Source: an uncultured Dysosmobacter sp. (GTDB taxonomy: Bacteria; Bacillota; Clostridia; Oscillospirales; Oscillospiraceae). Taken from it: a stretch of 64,000 nucleotides of DNA. Location: NCBI GenBank assembly GCA_947625655.1, contig CANQPD010000005.1, positions 115,340 through 179,339 on the forward strand, in the 5' to 3' direction. This document shows, piece by piece, positions 26,942 to 35,770 of this stretch. The translations under genes were made by a program, and so were the position numbers. Every line of letters begins with the position of its first letter. Position 1 is the first letter of the stretch. The notes beneath the pieces were generated by a model, which saw only the letters and a program-made list of their open reading frames with translations, was not told where the DNA came from and ran no database searches.

Positions 26942-27192
26942 GGTAACGCTTCCTCTCTATATGGGATGTGTGCCGCCGAAAAAGCGGTCTTTTTAAAAAG
27001 AAAAGAAAAATGTCTTTAGAAAAAGTAGTCATAAAGGAAAAAACTGTGGAAAAGGAGAAGATCCCCGCTGTTTGCAAGGGTTTGGGCCGTCAGGAAGATT
27101 GTGGAGAGATCCGGCGGATTTTCCACGGCCCTGTCGAAGAGCCTGTTTTCCACAGGCATTTTTTCCTTTTCCACGGGGAACAGTGGAAAAAT
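26942..27192. other. oriC: Replication origin region (oriC), dnaA-dnaN intergenic
   Basis: Six DnaA-box-like nine-mers lie in 150 bases: 27045-27053, 27100-27108, 27119-27127, 27146-27154, 27167-27175 and 27182-27190. These are variants of TTTTCCACA on either strand. An A/T-rich stretch (about 26985-27045) between the boxes and dnaN is the likely unwinding element. The layout (dnaA stop, box cluster, unwinding element, dnaN) matches the downstream part of Bacillus oriC. No box cluster is seen on the other side of dnaA. Confidence 0.8.
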
Positions 27193-28509
27193 TCAGCGCT
27201 TGGAGTTGATGTTGGTCTTGATCTCCTTCACGGTCTCCGCGAAGGAGGGCTCCTTCTTCATTTTCTTCTCCACCTGCTGGATAGAGTACAGCACAGTGGA
27301 GTGATCCCGGTTGTCAAAGACCTTACCGATCTCATCCAGACTGAGGTTGGTCATGCTGCGGATGAGGTACATGGCGATCTGGCGAGCGGCCACGGCGTCC
27401 CGGATGCGCTGCTGGCCCCGGATGACCGCTTCATCCAGGCTGTAGTACTTGCTGATGTATTCCAGAATGGCCTCCGGCGTGGGGATGTACTCGCTGCTGC
27501 GCTTCAGGATATCCTGCATGGCCCGGGTGACGGTCTCCTCATCGGCGTCGTTGCCCAGAAGATCCTTATAGGCCAGGATCTTGTTGATGGTGCCCTCCAG
27601 CTGGCGGACATTGGCGGTGACGTTTTCCGCGATATAGGCGGAAATCTTGTCCGGCAGCTCCATGCCCAATAGGGCGGCCTTGTTTTTCACGATGGCCAGG
27701 CGGGTCTCAAAGTCCGGGGGGGCCACGTCCACCAGCAGGCCCCACTCAAACCGGGTGCGGAGGCGGTCCTCCAGCTGGGTCATTTCAGAGGGGGGTCGGT
27801 CAGAGGTCAGCACGATCTGGCGGCCGGACTCGTACAGCGTGTTGAAGGTGTGGAAGAACTCCTCCTGCGTCTGCTTCTTGCCGGCGATGAACTGCACATC
27901 GTCCACCAGCAGCAGGTCCGCCTGACGGTACTTTTCCCGCATCTCGGCGGTCTTGCCTTCCCGGATGGCGTCCACCAGCTCGTTGGTCAGATCGTCTCCT
28001 TTGACGTAGGCGATCTTGGACTGGGGCGTGTGCTTGCGGATGACGTTGGCGATGGCATAGATCAAATGGGTCTTGCCCAGGCCGGAGTCCCCGTAGATCA
28101 GCAGGGGGTTATAGTTCTTGGCGGGATGCTCCGCCACCGACATGGAGGCGGCGTAGGCCAGCTTGTTGGAGGGGCCCACCACAAAGGTCTCAAAGGTAAA
28201 CTCATCGGAGGTAAACCGGTCGCTTGCCCGCCTGTCCGCCCCGCCGCTGCGGGCCTGGAAGGAGATATCGTCCAGGATCTGGACCTCAAAGTCTGTGGAG
28301 AAGATATCCCGGAGGGAGGCTTTGATGTTCTTCAAAAACAGGGACTCGATATAGCCCTTTTTGAAGTCGTTGGCGCAGTGGAGGATAAACGTATTTCCCT
28401 GGATATCCACGGCCTCCAGTTCGTCAAACCAGGTGGCGATGGTGGTCTCGGAAAGATCTTTCTTCAGCTGTTGCAGGACATTGTCCCACACGTCAGCGAC
28501 GGAATTCAA
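27193..28509 (-). CDS. dnaA: Chromosomal replication initiator DnaA
   Basis: 438 residues from a TTG start behind GAGAGGTG at 28509; upstream frame to 28632 lacks homology. Domain I begins VADVWDNVLQQLKKDLS. The AAA+ domain has Walker A GDSGLGKTHLIYAI and Walker B LLLVDDVQFIAGK. Domain IV ends with the DnaA signature DNRDHSTVLYSIQQVEKK. It binds the nine-mers in the adjacent gap and unwinds the origin. Confidence 0.95.
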   Translation of the reverse strand: MNSVADVWDNVLQQLKKDLSETTIATWFDELEAVDIQGNTFILHCANDFKKGYIESLFLKNIKASLRDIFSTDFEVQILDDISFQARSGGADRRASDRFTSDEFTFETFVVGPSNKLAYAASMSVAEHPAKNYNPLLIYGDSGLGKTHLIYAIANVIRKHTPQSKIAYVKGDDLTNELVDAIREGKTAEMREKYRQADLLLVDDVQFIAGKKQTQEEFFHTFNTLYESGRQIVLTSDRPPSEMTQLEDRLRTRFEWGLLVDVAPPDFETRLAIVKNKAALLGMELPDKISAYIAENVTANVRQLEGTINKILAYKDLLGNDADEETVTRAMQDILKRSSEYIPTPEAILEYISKYYSLDEAVIRGQQRIRDAVAARQIAMYLIRSMTNLSLDEIGKVFDNRDHSTVLYSIQQVEKKMKKEPSFAETVKEIKTNINSKR

Positions 28510-28874
28510 AAAGATACACCTCTCTCTAGTAAAAAATAGACAAAACAATACAGATAGATTATAGCAAAAAAACGAAGGATGCGCAATACATATTCTAATA
28601 ATAAGATTCATAAATTCGCGGAGAAAAAGCAACTAGATATAGCGCCCTTTTTCAAAAGCACATACCAGATTTTGAAGCGTGCGCAAATCTGCTCCCAAAA
28701 ACGGCGTTTTTTCAGAAATTTCAAGTTTTTATTGACACCTTTTGATGGGATATGTTATACTAATCCATGCGTCAAAAGACGCCTGATACTTGATTTACTG
28801 CGCCGCGTCCCAGGACACGGTGTCGAGTAAATGCCGCTTTCGGCGGCTGGAATTCTGACAGGAGGTGTCTCAAC
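28510..28874. other. dnaA-rpmH divergent intergenic region
   Basis: 365 A/T-rich bases without a gene or a visible DnaA-box cluster. Toward dnaA there is a probable promoter on the minus strand (TATAAT 28558-28563, TTGCGC 28581-28586, spacer 17). Toward rpmH lies TTGACA...TATACT. The remainder (about 28590-28730) shows no recognisable feature beyond low GC. Confidence 0.6.
28732..28761 (+). promoter_or_regulatory. rpmH operon promoter
   Basis: TTGACA (28732-28737), 18-base spacer, TATACT (28756-28761), leaving a leader of about 105 bases before rpmH. Confidence 0.75.
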
Positions 28875-29015
28875 ATGGCAACGAAACGTACCTATCAGCC
28901 CAAGAAGCTGCATGGCCAGAAGGTTCACGGCTTCCGCAAGAGAATGGCTACCGCCAACGGCCGCAAGGTTCTGGCCCGCCGCCGCGCCAAGGGCCGCGCC
29001 CGTCTGTCCTACTAA
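28875..29015 (+). CDS. rpmH: 50S ribosomal protein L34
   Basis: 46 residues: [20 protein letters not shown] then [21 protein letters not shown], the unmistakable L34 pattern. ATG follows GGAGGTGTCTCAAC. First gene of the conserved rpmH-rnpA-yidD-yidC-jag operon. Confidence 0.97.
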   Translation: MATKRTYQPKKLHGQKVHGFRKRMATANGRKVLARRRAKGRARLSY

Positions 29016-29130
29016 GCGAAACGGAAGCGCGGGAGACACTTGAACAGACGCCTTTAGGGACGGCGGGAATTTTTGGGATTCCTCCGTCCCTCATCGAATT
29101 TCTGTTGGAATCGGCAAGGCGGGGAGACGT

Positions 29131-29475
29131 ATGAAGCGAGCAGTCACACTGAAAGAGAATCATGAGTTCCGGCGGCTGTACCGGAAAGGCATGTCGGCGG
29201 TGGGCGGCGGCATGGTGGTCTACTGCCGGAAGAATAAGCTGGGAAACAACCGGCTGGGCATCACCGCCTCTGTGAAGCTGGGCCATGCCGTGGTCCGCAA
29301 CCGGGCCCGCCGCCGCCTGCGGGAGGTGTACCGTCTCAACGCGGACAAGCTCCGGCAGGGATGGGACATCATCCTGGTGGCCCGGGGACGGACGGTCTCC
29401 ATGCCCTGGAGGGATCTGAACGAGACCTTCCTGCGGCTGTGCCGGAAGCTGGATCTGCTGGAGAAAAAGCCGTGA
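29131..29475 (+). CDS. rnpA: Ribonuclease P protein component
   Basis: 114 residues. The RNR-like basic signature [21 protein letters not shown] is present, as is the N-terminal [14 protein letters not shown]. It assists RNase P RNA in tRNA 5' maturation. Start ATG after GGGGAGACGT. The yidD start overlaps its stop codon. Confidence 0.96.
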   Translation: MKRAVTLKENHEFRRLYRKGMSAVGGGMVVYCRKNKLGNNRLGITASVKLGHAVVRNRARRRLREVYRLNADKLRQGWDIILVARGRTVSMPWRDLNETFLRLCRKLDLLEKKP

Positions 29476-29681
29476 AGCATGTCATGATGGCTCTGGTGCG
29501 GTTTTACCAAAGGGCGATCTCACCCTACCGCCCCCGCTGCTGCAACTACATCCCCACCTGTTCCCAGTACGCCCTGGAGGCTATTGAGAAATACGGCGCC
29601 CTGAAGGGTGGCTGGCTGGCATTCAAGCGCATCCTGCGGTGCAATCCGTTTCACAAGGGCGGGTATGACCCGGTTCCGTGA
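29472..29681 (+). CDS. yidD: Membrane protein insertion efficiency factor YidD
   Basis: 69 residues from a GTG overlapping the rnpA stop (ATG at 29484 is the alternative). Contains the family core [18 protein letters not shown] and [20 protein letters not shown], ending [12 protein letters not shown]. Proposed to assist YidC/Sec membrane insertion. yidC follows after a 240-base gap filled with hairpins. Confidence 0.93.
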   Translation: MKHVMMALVRFYQRAISPYRPRCCNYIPTCSQYALEAIEKYGALKGGWLAFKRILRCNPFHKGGYDPVP

Positions 29682-29692
29682 AGCGTCAAAGA

Positions 29693-29882
29693 GGGGACAA
29701 GTCCCCCCTTTGGATTCCCCCTCACCAGTCTGCGGACTGGTGTGTTTGCCCCAGGGGCAAACGGGTCAAGGTATTTTCGCCACGCACATGTCGCGGCGAA
29801 AATGATTTGAATTTCTTCTTTTGCCTTTGGCAAAAGAACTGGGAAAACCCGTGGTTTTCCCTAGCCCCTTTCCTGAAAGGGG
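29693..29882 (+). repeat. Array of seven hairpins between yidD and yidC
   Basis: Consecutive short-loop palindromes at 29693-29706, 29723-29742, 29745-29761, 29773-29803, 29818-29836, 29841-29861 and 29865-29882. Arms are 6-9 bases and, except for the fourth, loops are 2-3 bases. Examples: CACCAGTC-tgc-GGACTGGTG and GGGAAAACC-cgt-GGTTTTCCC. No T runs follow, so simple terminators do not explain them. The style resembles the other hairpin elements in the window but the sequences differ. Confidence 0.75.
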
Positions 29883-29922
29883 AACAAGCCTTGACGATCT
29901 CATTTTTTGGAGGAAAACGCCT

Positions 29923-31047
29923 ATGTTTTCTACGATCGGATACTATATTTGTATCCCCTTCGCCTGGCTGGTCCGGCTGTTTTACAGCCTGACGGGCTCC
30001 TACGGCGTGGCCCTGATCCTGTTCACCCTGGTCATCAAGCTCATCATGCTGCCCTTCCAGATGAAGTCCAAGAAGAGCATGATGCGCATGAACCGGCTGT
30101 CCGGCAGGATGCAGGAGCTGCAGAAGAAATACGCCAACAACCAGGCAAAGTACGCCGAGGAGATGCAGAAGCTCTACGCCGAGGAGGGCGTCAGCCCCAT
30201 GAGCGGCTGCCTTTGGAGCTTCCTGCCCCTTCCCATTCTGCTGGCACTGTACTCCATTATCCGCCAGCCCATCGTCTATCTGATGAACTTCGGCGGCCGG
30301 GCCGCCGGCTTGGAAGTGGTGGAGGAGGCCCGGGCGCTGATCACCGGCGCCGGCATCGAGCTGACGTCCAGCGTGGCCTATGAGCAGATCGAAATGTCCA
30401 CCATCATCAATGCCCAGTTCCCGGAATTCATCGCGGAGCATACCGGCTGGTTCCATGTGGACTATAACTTCCTGGGCCTGGATCTGACGGCCATGCCCTG
30501 GAACGCGGTGAAGGGCTTTTCCCTCTCCTGGGCTGTCATCGGCCTGATCCTGATTCCCATTCTGGCCGGCGGATCCCAGCTGCTGCTGTCCATGGTCACC
30601 ATGAAGCAGCAGCCTCAGCAGGAGGGCGCCGCGGGGAACTCCACCAAGACCATGATGTATATGATGCCCCTGTTCTCCGTGTACATCGCCTTTATGATGC
30701 CCGCGGCACTGGGCGTTTACTGGATCGCCCAGAGCGTGTTCTCCCTGATCCAGGAGGTCGTCCTTGGCAAGTTCTATAACAAAAAGCTGGAGGAAGAGGA
30801 GAACGCCAGATACGAGGCCCGCCAGGCGGACCGGCAGCGCCGTCAGGAGGAGGCCAAGCGCCTGCAGGAGGAGCGCAAGCAGCAGACCGTTCAGAAGCAG
30901 ACCCTGCGGGAGAAGCAGAAAGCCGCCCAGCAGGCCAAGGCCCAAAAGGCCCAGAAGGCCAGGAGCAGCACCACCGAGGCCGGACGCGTCGGCGACCGTC
31001 CCTATGCCCGGGGCCGCTCCTATCGGGAAGACCGTTATGATGATTGA
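29923..31047 (+). CDS. yidC: Membrane protein insertase YidC
   Basis: 374 residues from the ATG behind TTTGGAGGAAAACG; an in-frame upstream opening is repeat sequence. The 60 kDa-insertase core has FTLVIKLIMLPFQMKSKKSMMRM near residue 40, five membrane helices, and a long basic, Gln-rich cytoplasmic tail (RRQEEAKRLQEERKQQ) typical of ribosome-binding YidC2-like tails. Inserts proteins into the cytoplasmic membrane. Confidence 0.95.
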   Translation: MFSTIGYYICIPFAWLVRLFYSLTGSYGVALILFTLVIKLIMLPFQMKSKKSMMRMNRLSGRMQELQKKYANNQAKYAEEMQKLYAEEGVSPMSGCLWSFLPLPILLALYSIIRQPIVYLMNFGGRAAGLEVVEEARALITGAGIELTSSVAYEQIEMSTIINAQFPEFIAEHTGWFHVDYNFLGLDLTAMPWNAVKGFSLSWAVIGLILIPILAGGSQLLLSMVTMKQQPQQEGAAGNSTKTMMYMMPLFSVYIAFMMPAALGVYWIAQSVFSLIQEVVLGKFYNKKLEEEENARYEARQADRQRRQEEAKRLQEERKQQTVQKQTLREKQKAAQQAKAQKAQKARSSTTEAGRVGDRPYARGRSYREDRYDD

Positions 31048-31063
31048 GGATTGAGGAACCGTT

Positions 31064-31903
31064 ATGAGAGAGTTTATCGATGTAACGGGCAAGACCGAAG
31101 ACGAGGCCATCAGCAAGGCGCTGGCGCAGCTGGGCCTCGACCGGGACGATGTGTCCGTTGAGATTTTGGAACGCGCGAAATCCGGCTTTCTGGGCCTGGG
31201 CAGCTGTCCGGCCAAGGTCCGGGTGAGCTACGGCCCCGAGGAGGAAGAGGAGCCTGTTGCTTCCGCTCCCGCCCCCAAGCCCGCGGCAAAGCCCCAGCCC
31301 AAGCCCGAACAGCCCAGGAGGGCCCCTGAGAAAAAAGCGGAGCGGAAGGCAGAAAGGCCCGCTCCCGCGAAGCAGGAGCGCCCCGCCGCCCCGTCCCCGG
31401 CTCCTAAGCCTGCCCCTGTTCAGGAACTGGGGGAGGAAGTGGACGATGAGAAGGCCCAGGCCATCAAAAAGTTCCTCTCCGGCCTGCTGGCCCAGATGGA
31501 GAGCGAAGCCGCGGTCAAGGTTTACCAGCCTGAAAAGGGCCGCTATAAGGTCATTCTGGAGGGCCAGGGCCTTGGGGCGCTGATCGGCCGCCGGGGCGAG
31601 ACCCTGGACGCCATCCAGCAGCTGACCAGCTACGCCGTCAACCGCATCGGCGGCCGGGTCCGTGTCCAGCTGGACGCGGAGGGCTACCGGGAGAAGCGGG
31701 AGCAGAGCCTGCAGAACCTGGCGAAAAAGGTGGCGGGAAAGGTGGTCAAGTACCGCCGTAGCGTGACGCTGGAGCCCATGAACGCCTATGAGCGCCACGT
31801 GATCCACACGGCGCTGCAGGAGGTCCCCGGCGTCACCACCTACTCCACCGGCGTGGATCCCAACCGCCGGGTCATCGTGGCCTACGACCGGGACAAGCGC
31901 TGA
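31064..31903 (+). CDS. jag: RNA-binding protein Jag/KhpB
   Basis: 279 residues: Jag-N domain (MREFIDVTGKTEDEAISKAL, with the KSGFLGLG loop), a Pro/Ala/Lys-rich linker (about 65-125), a KH-II domain with GALIGRRGETLDAIQQL, and a C-terminal R3H domain ending NRRVIVAYDRD. It binds RNA and influences cell elongation. Follows yidC by 16 bases as in most Firmicutes. The genes that normally follow, mnmE and mnmG, are absent here. Confidence 0.94.
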   Translation: MREFIDVTGKTEDEAISKALAQLGLDRDDVSVEILERAKSGFLGLGSCPAKVRVSYGPEEEEEPVASAPAPKPAAKPQPKPEQPRRAPEKKAERKAERPAPAKQERPAAPSPAPKPAPVQELGEEVDDEKAQAIKKFLSGLLAQMESEAAVKVYQPEKGRYKVILEGQGLGALIGRRGETLDAIQQLTSYAVNRIGGRVRVQLDAEGYREKREQSLQNLAKKVAGKVVKYRRSVTLEPMNAYERHVIHTALQEVPGVTTYSTGVDPNRRVIVAYDRDKR

Positions 31904-31914
31904 TAATACCCATG

Positions 31915-31952
31915 AAAAGATCCGCCTGGAAATTTTCCGGGCGGATTTTTTC
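31915..31952 (+). terminator. Terminator of the rpmH-jag operon
   Basis: AAAAGATCCGCC pairs with GGGCGGATTTTTT around a loop that itself contains GGAAA/TTTCC; T run follows. Confidence 0.88.
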
Positions 31953-31958
31953 ATGATA

Positions 31959-31986
31959 TTGCAATATGCGGGGAAAAAACCGTACT
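31959..31986 (+). promoter_or_regulatory. ECF-type promoter, first sigma gene
   Basis: TTGCAA (31959-31964), 16 bases, CGTACT (31981-31986). CGTA in the -10 and 16-base spacing are typical of SigW/SigV-class ECF promoters. The second ECF unit has the same layout, supporting autoregulation. Confidence 0.5.
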
Positions 31987-32028
31987 ATTGAGGTGAGAGC
32001 GCTTTTCAAAAACAGAGGAGGGAGCCCC

Positions 32029-32586
32029 GTGGAAGACAGCAGCATCATCCAGCTCTACTGGGAGCGGTCGGAGCAGGCCATTTCCGAGACGGACAGCAAA
32101 TACGGAAAGCTGTGCCGCTATGTGGCCATGAATATCCTGAAAAGCCGGGAGGACGGCGAGGAGTGCGTCAACGACACCTATCTGGGACTTTGGAACGCCA
32201 TGCCGCCCCAGCGGCCCAGTCGGTTTTCCGTGTTTGTCAGCCGGGTGACCCGGAATCTGGCGCTGAAAAAATACGAATACCTCTCCGCCGCCAAGCGGAA
32301 CCCGGAGGCGGTGTGCTCCCTGTCGGAGCTGGAGGACTGTGTGTCCGGGCGGGAGGCTGTGGAGGACGAACTGGAAAACCGGCGTATCGAGCAGGCCATC
32401 AGTGCGTTTTTGTGGCGGCAGGAAGAGGAGAAACGGGTGATTTTCCTGCGGCGGTACTGGTATTTTGAGTCGATTGACAGTATCTGCCGCCGCAGCGGAT
32501 ACAGCCGGAGTAAGGTCACCTCCATGCTGCACCAGACCCGGAAAAAACTGCGGGCCTATTTGGAAAAGGAGGGTATTGAGATATGA
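32029..32586 (+). CDS. ECF-like RNA polymerase sigma factor
   Basis: 185 residues from a GTG behind GGAGGGAGCCCC. Region 2 is SKYGKLCRYVAMNILKSREDGEECVNDTYLGLWNAMPP. Region 4 contains EEKRVIFLRRYWYFESIDSICRRSGYSRSKVTSML, a helix-turn-helix binding the -35. The next gene overlaps its stop by 4 bases and encodes a membrane protein positioned like an anti-sigma factor. Confidence 0.85.
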   Translation: MEDSSIIQLYWERSEQAISETDSKYGKLCRYVAMNILKSREDGEECVNDTYLGLWNAMPPQRPSRFSVFVSRVTRNLALKKYEYLSAAKRNPEAVCSLSELEDCVSGREAVEDELENRRIEQAISAFLWRQEEEKRVIFLRRYWYFESIDSICRRSGYSRSKVTSMLHQTRKKLRAYLEKEGIEI

Positions 32587-33164
32587 ATCCCAAACAGTTT
32601 TCCCACCGCATCGGCAATGTGGAGGACCGTCTGGTCCAGCAGGCCCAGAAGCTGCCGGATTACGGCCGTCATAGAAAGGGGCTGCGGGTCAAGCGGTTCA
32701 TGATGCTGGCGGCGGTTCTTGCATTGATGGCGTGCAGTTTCACCGTGGGGACCATGGCCAGGACCGTGCCGGAGCCGGAGACCGTGGTATTTGAGAGCCT
32801 GGGCGTCACCATGGTCCTGCCGGACAGCTGGAAGGACCAGTACGGCGTGGAGATGGGCGAGGACGGAAAAAGCTGCGGCGTGTACGTCAAGTCCATCCAC
32901 GAGAGCGACGGAGACTGGCACGGCGCCGGGTATCTCTTCTGGTTCGGGGAGATGTACCACGAGGCCATGACCCCGGCAGAGGTAGATGAGATCTCTCCTG
33001 TGGCCTTCCAGTATGTGTTCGCCACGGAGGGGGGCACCTATCTCTTGTGCTATGCCAGCGACGTCCAGTGGGACCCTGGCGTTCCAGAGCAGGAGGAGCT
33101 TTACTACCGGATGCAGGCGGAAACGCGGGACATTCGCTTTATTTTGGATAACGCGGCGGGCTGA
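32583..33164 (+). CDS. Membrane-anchored protein, putative anti-sigma partner
   Basis: 193 residues: a short cytoplasmic N-terminus (about 1-36, with NVEDRLVQQAQKLPDYGR), one membrane helix (about 38-58), and an extracytoplasmic domain rich in aromatic residues. The topology and the ATGA overlap with the sigma gene are what one expects of an anti-sigma factor; no named family is recognised. Stress signal unknown. Confidence 0.65.
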   Translation: MNPKQFSHRIGNVEDRLVQQAQKLPDYGRHRKGLRVKRFMMLAAVLALMACSFTVGTMARTVPEPETVVFESLGVTMVLPDSWKDQYGVEMGEDGKSCGVYVKSIHESDGDWHGAGYLFWFGEMYHEAMTPAEVDEISPVAFQYVFATEGGTYLLCYASDVQWDPGVPEQEELYYRMQAETRDIRFILDNAAG

Positions 33165-33173
33165 CAGGCCCGG

Positions 33174-33208
33174 AAATCAGCCCTGAAAATTTCCAGGGCT
33201 GATTTTTT
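33174..33208 (+). terminator. Rho-independent terminator
   Basis: AAATCAGCCCTG-aaaatttc-CAGGGCTGATTTTTT after the first ECF unit. Confidence 0.92.
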
Positions 33209-33217
33209 CTGCCTTTC

Positions 33218-33245
33218 GTGACAAAAGCCGAGGTTCTGTCGTATG
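33218..33245 (+). promoter_or_regulatory. ECF-type promoter, second sigma gene
   Basis: GTGACA (33218-33223), 16 bases, CGTATG (33240-33245); same geometry as the promoter at 31959. Confidence 0.5.
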
Positions 33246-33277
33246 ATAAGTGAAAGCTTTCAAAACAGGAGCAAGCC

Positions 33278-33760
33278 ATGGATAAAGATATCTTTCAATA
33301 TGCAGTGGGGCAGTACCAGGACATGGTGTACCGCATCGCCCTGCACCAGTTCGGCGTCCCCCAGGACGCGGAGGACGTGGTGCAGGAGGTCTTTCTGCGC
33401 CTTTACACGGCGGAAAAGCCCTTTGAGAGCGGCGAGCACCTGCGCCGCTGGCTGATCCGGGTGACCGTCAACGTCTGCAGGGATGTCCTGAAAAGCCCCT
33501 GGCGGAAGCGGCGGGTGCCGCTGGAAGCCGTCCCGGACCAGCCGGTCTTCGACAAGCCGGAGGAGCGGGAGCTGTATCAGGCGGTGATGGCCCTGCCGGA
33601 GAAGTACCGGACGGTGCTGGACCTGTTCTACTATGAGGAGCTTTCCACCAAGGAGATCGGGGCTCTGCTGGGATTGCGGCAGTCGGCAGTGACCACCCGC
33701 CTCTCCCGCGCCCGCGAGCTTCTGAAACAGCAGCTGAAGGAGGTGCGGAAGGATGCGTGA
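33278..33760 (+). CDS. ECF RNA polymerase sigma factor
   Basis: 160 residues. Region 2: YQDMVYRIALHQFGVPQDAEDVVQEVFLRLY. Region 4: PEKYRTVLDLFYYEELSTKEIGALLGLRQSAVTTRLSRAREL, the classical ECF pattern. ATG behind AGGAGCAAGCC. Overlaps the downstream membrane-protein gene by 8 bases. Distinct in sequence from the sigma factor 0.7 kb upstream. Confidence 0.92.
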   Translation: MDKDIFQYAVGQYQDMVYRIALHQFGVPQDAEDVVQEVFLRLYTAEKPFESGEHLRRWLIRVTVNVCRDVLKSPWRKRRVPLEAVPDQPVFDKPEERELYQAVMALPEKYRTVLDLFYYEELSTKEIGALLGLRQSAVTTRLSRARELLKQQLKEVRKDA

Positions 33761-35471
33761 GCTGTACCGGCGGACGTTTTCCCAGGTCCATTCTTCCACG
33801 GTGATCCGATGGGAGGATATGGAGACGATGAAACCCAAAAAGAGAACTTCCAGGAATTTTGTGATGCTGGCAGCGGCGGTGGCCCTGCTGGCGGCGCTGT
33901 CCACCGTGGCGGTGGCCACGGACCTGTTCGGGCTGCGGAGCCTGCTGCTGCCCCAGAAAACGCCGGTATCCGTTTTAGATGACGACGGCATCGTGATCCC
34001 CGGCGAGGTGAAGGAAGTGGACGCCATCAGCCTGTCCGGTTATGCGGACAGCGATGAAAGCCGCGCCACAGCGGAGTGGCAGGCGTTTTTGAACAGTTAT
34101 GACGTCGAGGGCGCCGCCCAGGCCGCTGATAAAAACCCGGGTCAGGTGGATGCAAAATACAGCCAGTATCAGGTCTATGACCAGGAGATGGCCAGCAGGC
34201 TGGACGAGATCGTGGAAAAGTACGGGCTGACCCTCCATAGTGTGATGGCGATCCTGATGCCGGAGGAATGGAGGGATGCGGTGGGGGCGTTTGCTCTGGA
34301 GGGAAACACCGCATACAGCGGCTATATCTATGAGGACGGCACCTTTGCCTACGACGGAGACGCGGTGCTGCCGGACTACGGTCTGGTGGACTACCAGTTC
34401 CGACGCAGCGTGAAGGGGACGTTCAACGAGGTCATTTTGAACATCGGCGACATCTCCCAGTACCGGGAGTGGGTCTATGAGACCGCCTGCGGACAGGCCG
34501 TGACCCTGGCGCTGAGCCGGGACAAGGCCCTGATCATCGCGGACCTGGGAGACTCCTTCGTGACGGTGAACGTGCTGGCGGGCACGAAGACGTCCCCGGA
34601 CAACATCTTCTCCTCCGGCCCCATCTCCGCCGAAAACCTGGAGGCCCTGGCGGACAGCTTTGACTTCACGGTGCTGACGCCGGTGGAGGACCCCGGTCTG
34701 GCCGTGATGGCCGGCTCCGACCCCTTGGAGACCACCCTGCCGGACAGCCCGGAGGAGGACGCCCTCTATGATGCCACCGGCATGGAGGAGGCCTTCGCCC
34801 AGTCGTTCTACTGCGGATTTTACAAGGCTGTGGAGGAGGACCGCCGGGAGGACGTTGCCGACATGATCGCGTGGCCCCGGGTATTGGCCACGGAAAGCGG
34901 GGAGACCCTGATCATGACGGCGGAGGAGTTCCTGCCCTATTATGACGAGGTGATCACCCAGGGGCTGAAGGACGCCATGTCCGAAAACCAGTATACGGAG
35001 GACCGGGCGGACCTGTTCTATCACGACGGTGCCGTCGGCGCGGCAGGCGGCGCGGTGTGGTTTGCCCTGGTGGAGGACGGAAAAGCGGAGATCATCACCC
35101 TCCAGAACCCGGAGGGGGCCAGCGTCCGCTACGGCGGCTATAGCGGGCGGAATGTCGCCGGTGTGTACACCGACACCCAGGGGACGGGCGAGGCGTACAG
35201 CAGCCTTGAGCTGTGTGACCGGGGCGACGGCACCTACGACGCCGCCATATCCCTGTACCGCCTGACGACGCTGGACGGCATGGCCGCCCCCCGGTATGAC
35301 CGCAGCGACGGGATGCTGTATTTTACCTCGGAGGATCAGCTGGTGGAGGCTGTCATCGGCTTCAGCGGCGACACCTCCACGGCGGACGCCGCGGCGGTGA
35401 CCATCACTTACTCAGAGCTCCCTTCCCTCCAGGTGGGAGACACGTTCCACTTTCCGGACGGAAAGCGGTGA
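33753..35471 (+). CDS. Large membrane-anchored anti-sigma-like protein
   Basis: 572 residues. The cytoplasmic N-terminus (about 1-35) contains HSSTVIRWEDMETMKPKKR, a short motif often seen in Clostridial partners of ECF factors. One membrane helix (about 36-57) leads to a long acidic extracytoplasmic region (about 60-572). Coupling to the sigma gene and topology suggest an anti-sigma factor with a large sensor domain. Sensor domain family not recognised. Confidence 0.7.
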   Translation: MRELYRRTFSQVHSSTVIRWEDMETMKPKKRTSRNFVMLAAAVALLAALSTVAVATDLFGLRSLLLPQKTPVSVLDDDGIVIPGEVKEVDAISLSGYADSDESRATAEWQAFLNSYDVEGAAQAADKNPGQVDAKYSQYQVYDQEMASRLDEIVEKYGLTLHSVMAILMPEEWRDAVGAFALEGNTAYSGYIYEDGTFAYDGDAVLPDYGLVDYQFRRSVKGTFNEVILNIGDISQYREWVYETACGQAVTLALSRDKALIIADLGDSFVTVNVLAGTKTSPDNIFSSGPISAENLEALADSFDFTVLTPVEDPGLAVMAGSDPLETTLPDSPEEDALYDATGMEEAFAQSFYCGFYKAVEEDRREDVADMIAWPRVLATESGETLIMTAEEFLPYYDEVITQGLKDAMSENQYTEDRADLFYHDGAVGAAGGAVWFALVEDGKAEIITLQNPEGASVRYGGYSGRNVAGVYTDTQGTGEAYSSLELCDRGDGTYDAAISLYRLTTLDGMAAPRYDRSDGMLYFTSEDQLVEAVIGFSGDTSTADAAAVTITYSELPSLQVGDTFHFPDGKR

Positions 35472-35489
35472 GACCCTGGGGATGTCCCC

Positions 35490-35518
35490 TTGACATTCCG
35501 GGAAAAACATGATACACT
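35490..35518 (+). promoter_or_regulatory. glyS promoter
   Basis: TTGACA (35490-35495), 17-base spacer, TACACT (35513-35518). Confidence 0.75.
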
Positions 35519-35524
35519 CTCACC

Positions 35525-35770
35525 CACGATGAAAAGGCTGTGAGAAGGAACAGTATCCTCACAAGCTCCGCGCCAGAGAGGGGACGGTGGGTGCAAGTCC
35601 CTGCGGAGAGGGGGAGAAGGCCCCTTTGAGCCGCGGAGCGGAAATGCCCCGCCGGTCCCCGCCGTTACCGGGACAGAGTGCGCATCAGCCAGATGCGAAT
35701 TCAGGTGGAACCACGGACTTGATCAAGTTCGCCCTGAGCCGAAAATCGGCTCAGGGCGTTTTGTTTTGAG
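35525..35770 (+). promoter_or_regulatory. T-box riboswitch upstream of glyS
   Basis: The antiterminator T-box motif AGGTGGAACCACGG is at 35703-35716, followed by a terminator (CGCCCTGAGCC/GGCTCAGGGCG then TTTTGTTTT). Upstream, Stem I features are visible: AGTA, the distal AGAGAGGGGACGGTGGGTG block and a GAA preceding GGC at 35619-35621, a candidate glycine specifier. Uncharged tRNA-Gly should allow read-through into glyS. Confidence 0.88.

Noticed and set aside
35408..35769. Short open frames over the glyS leader
   Set aside because: They overlap a T-box and terminator and lack ribosome sites or homology.
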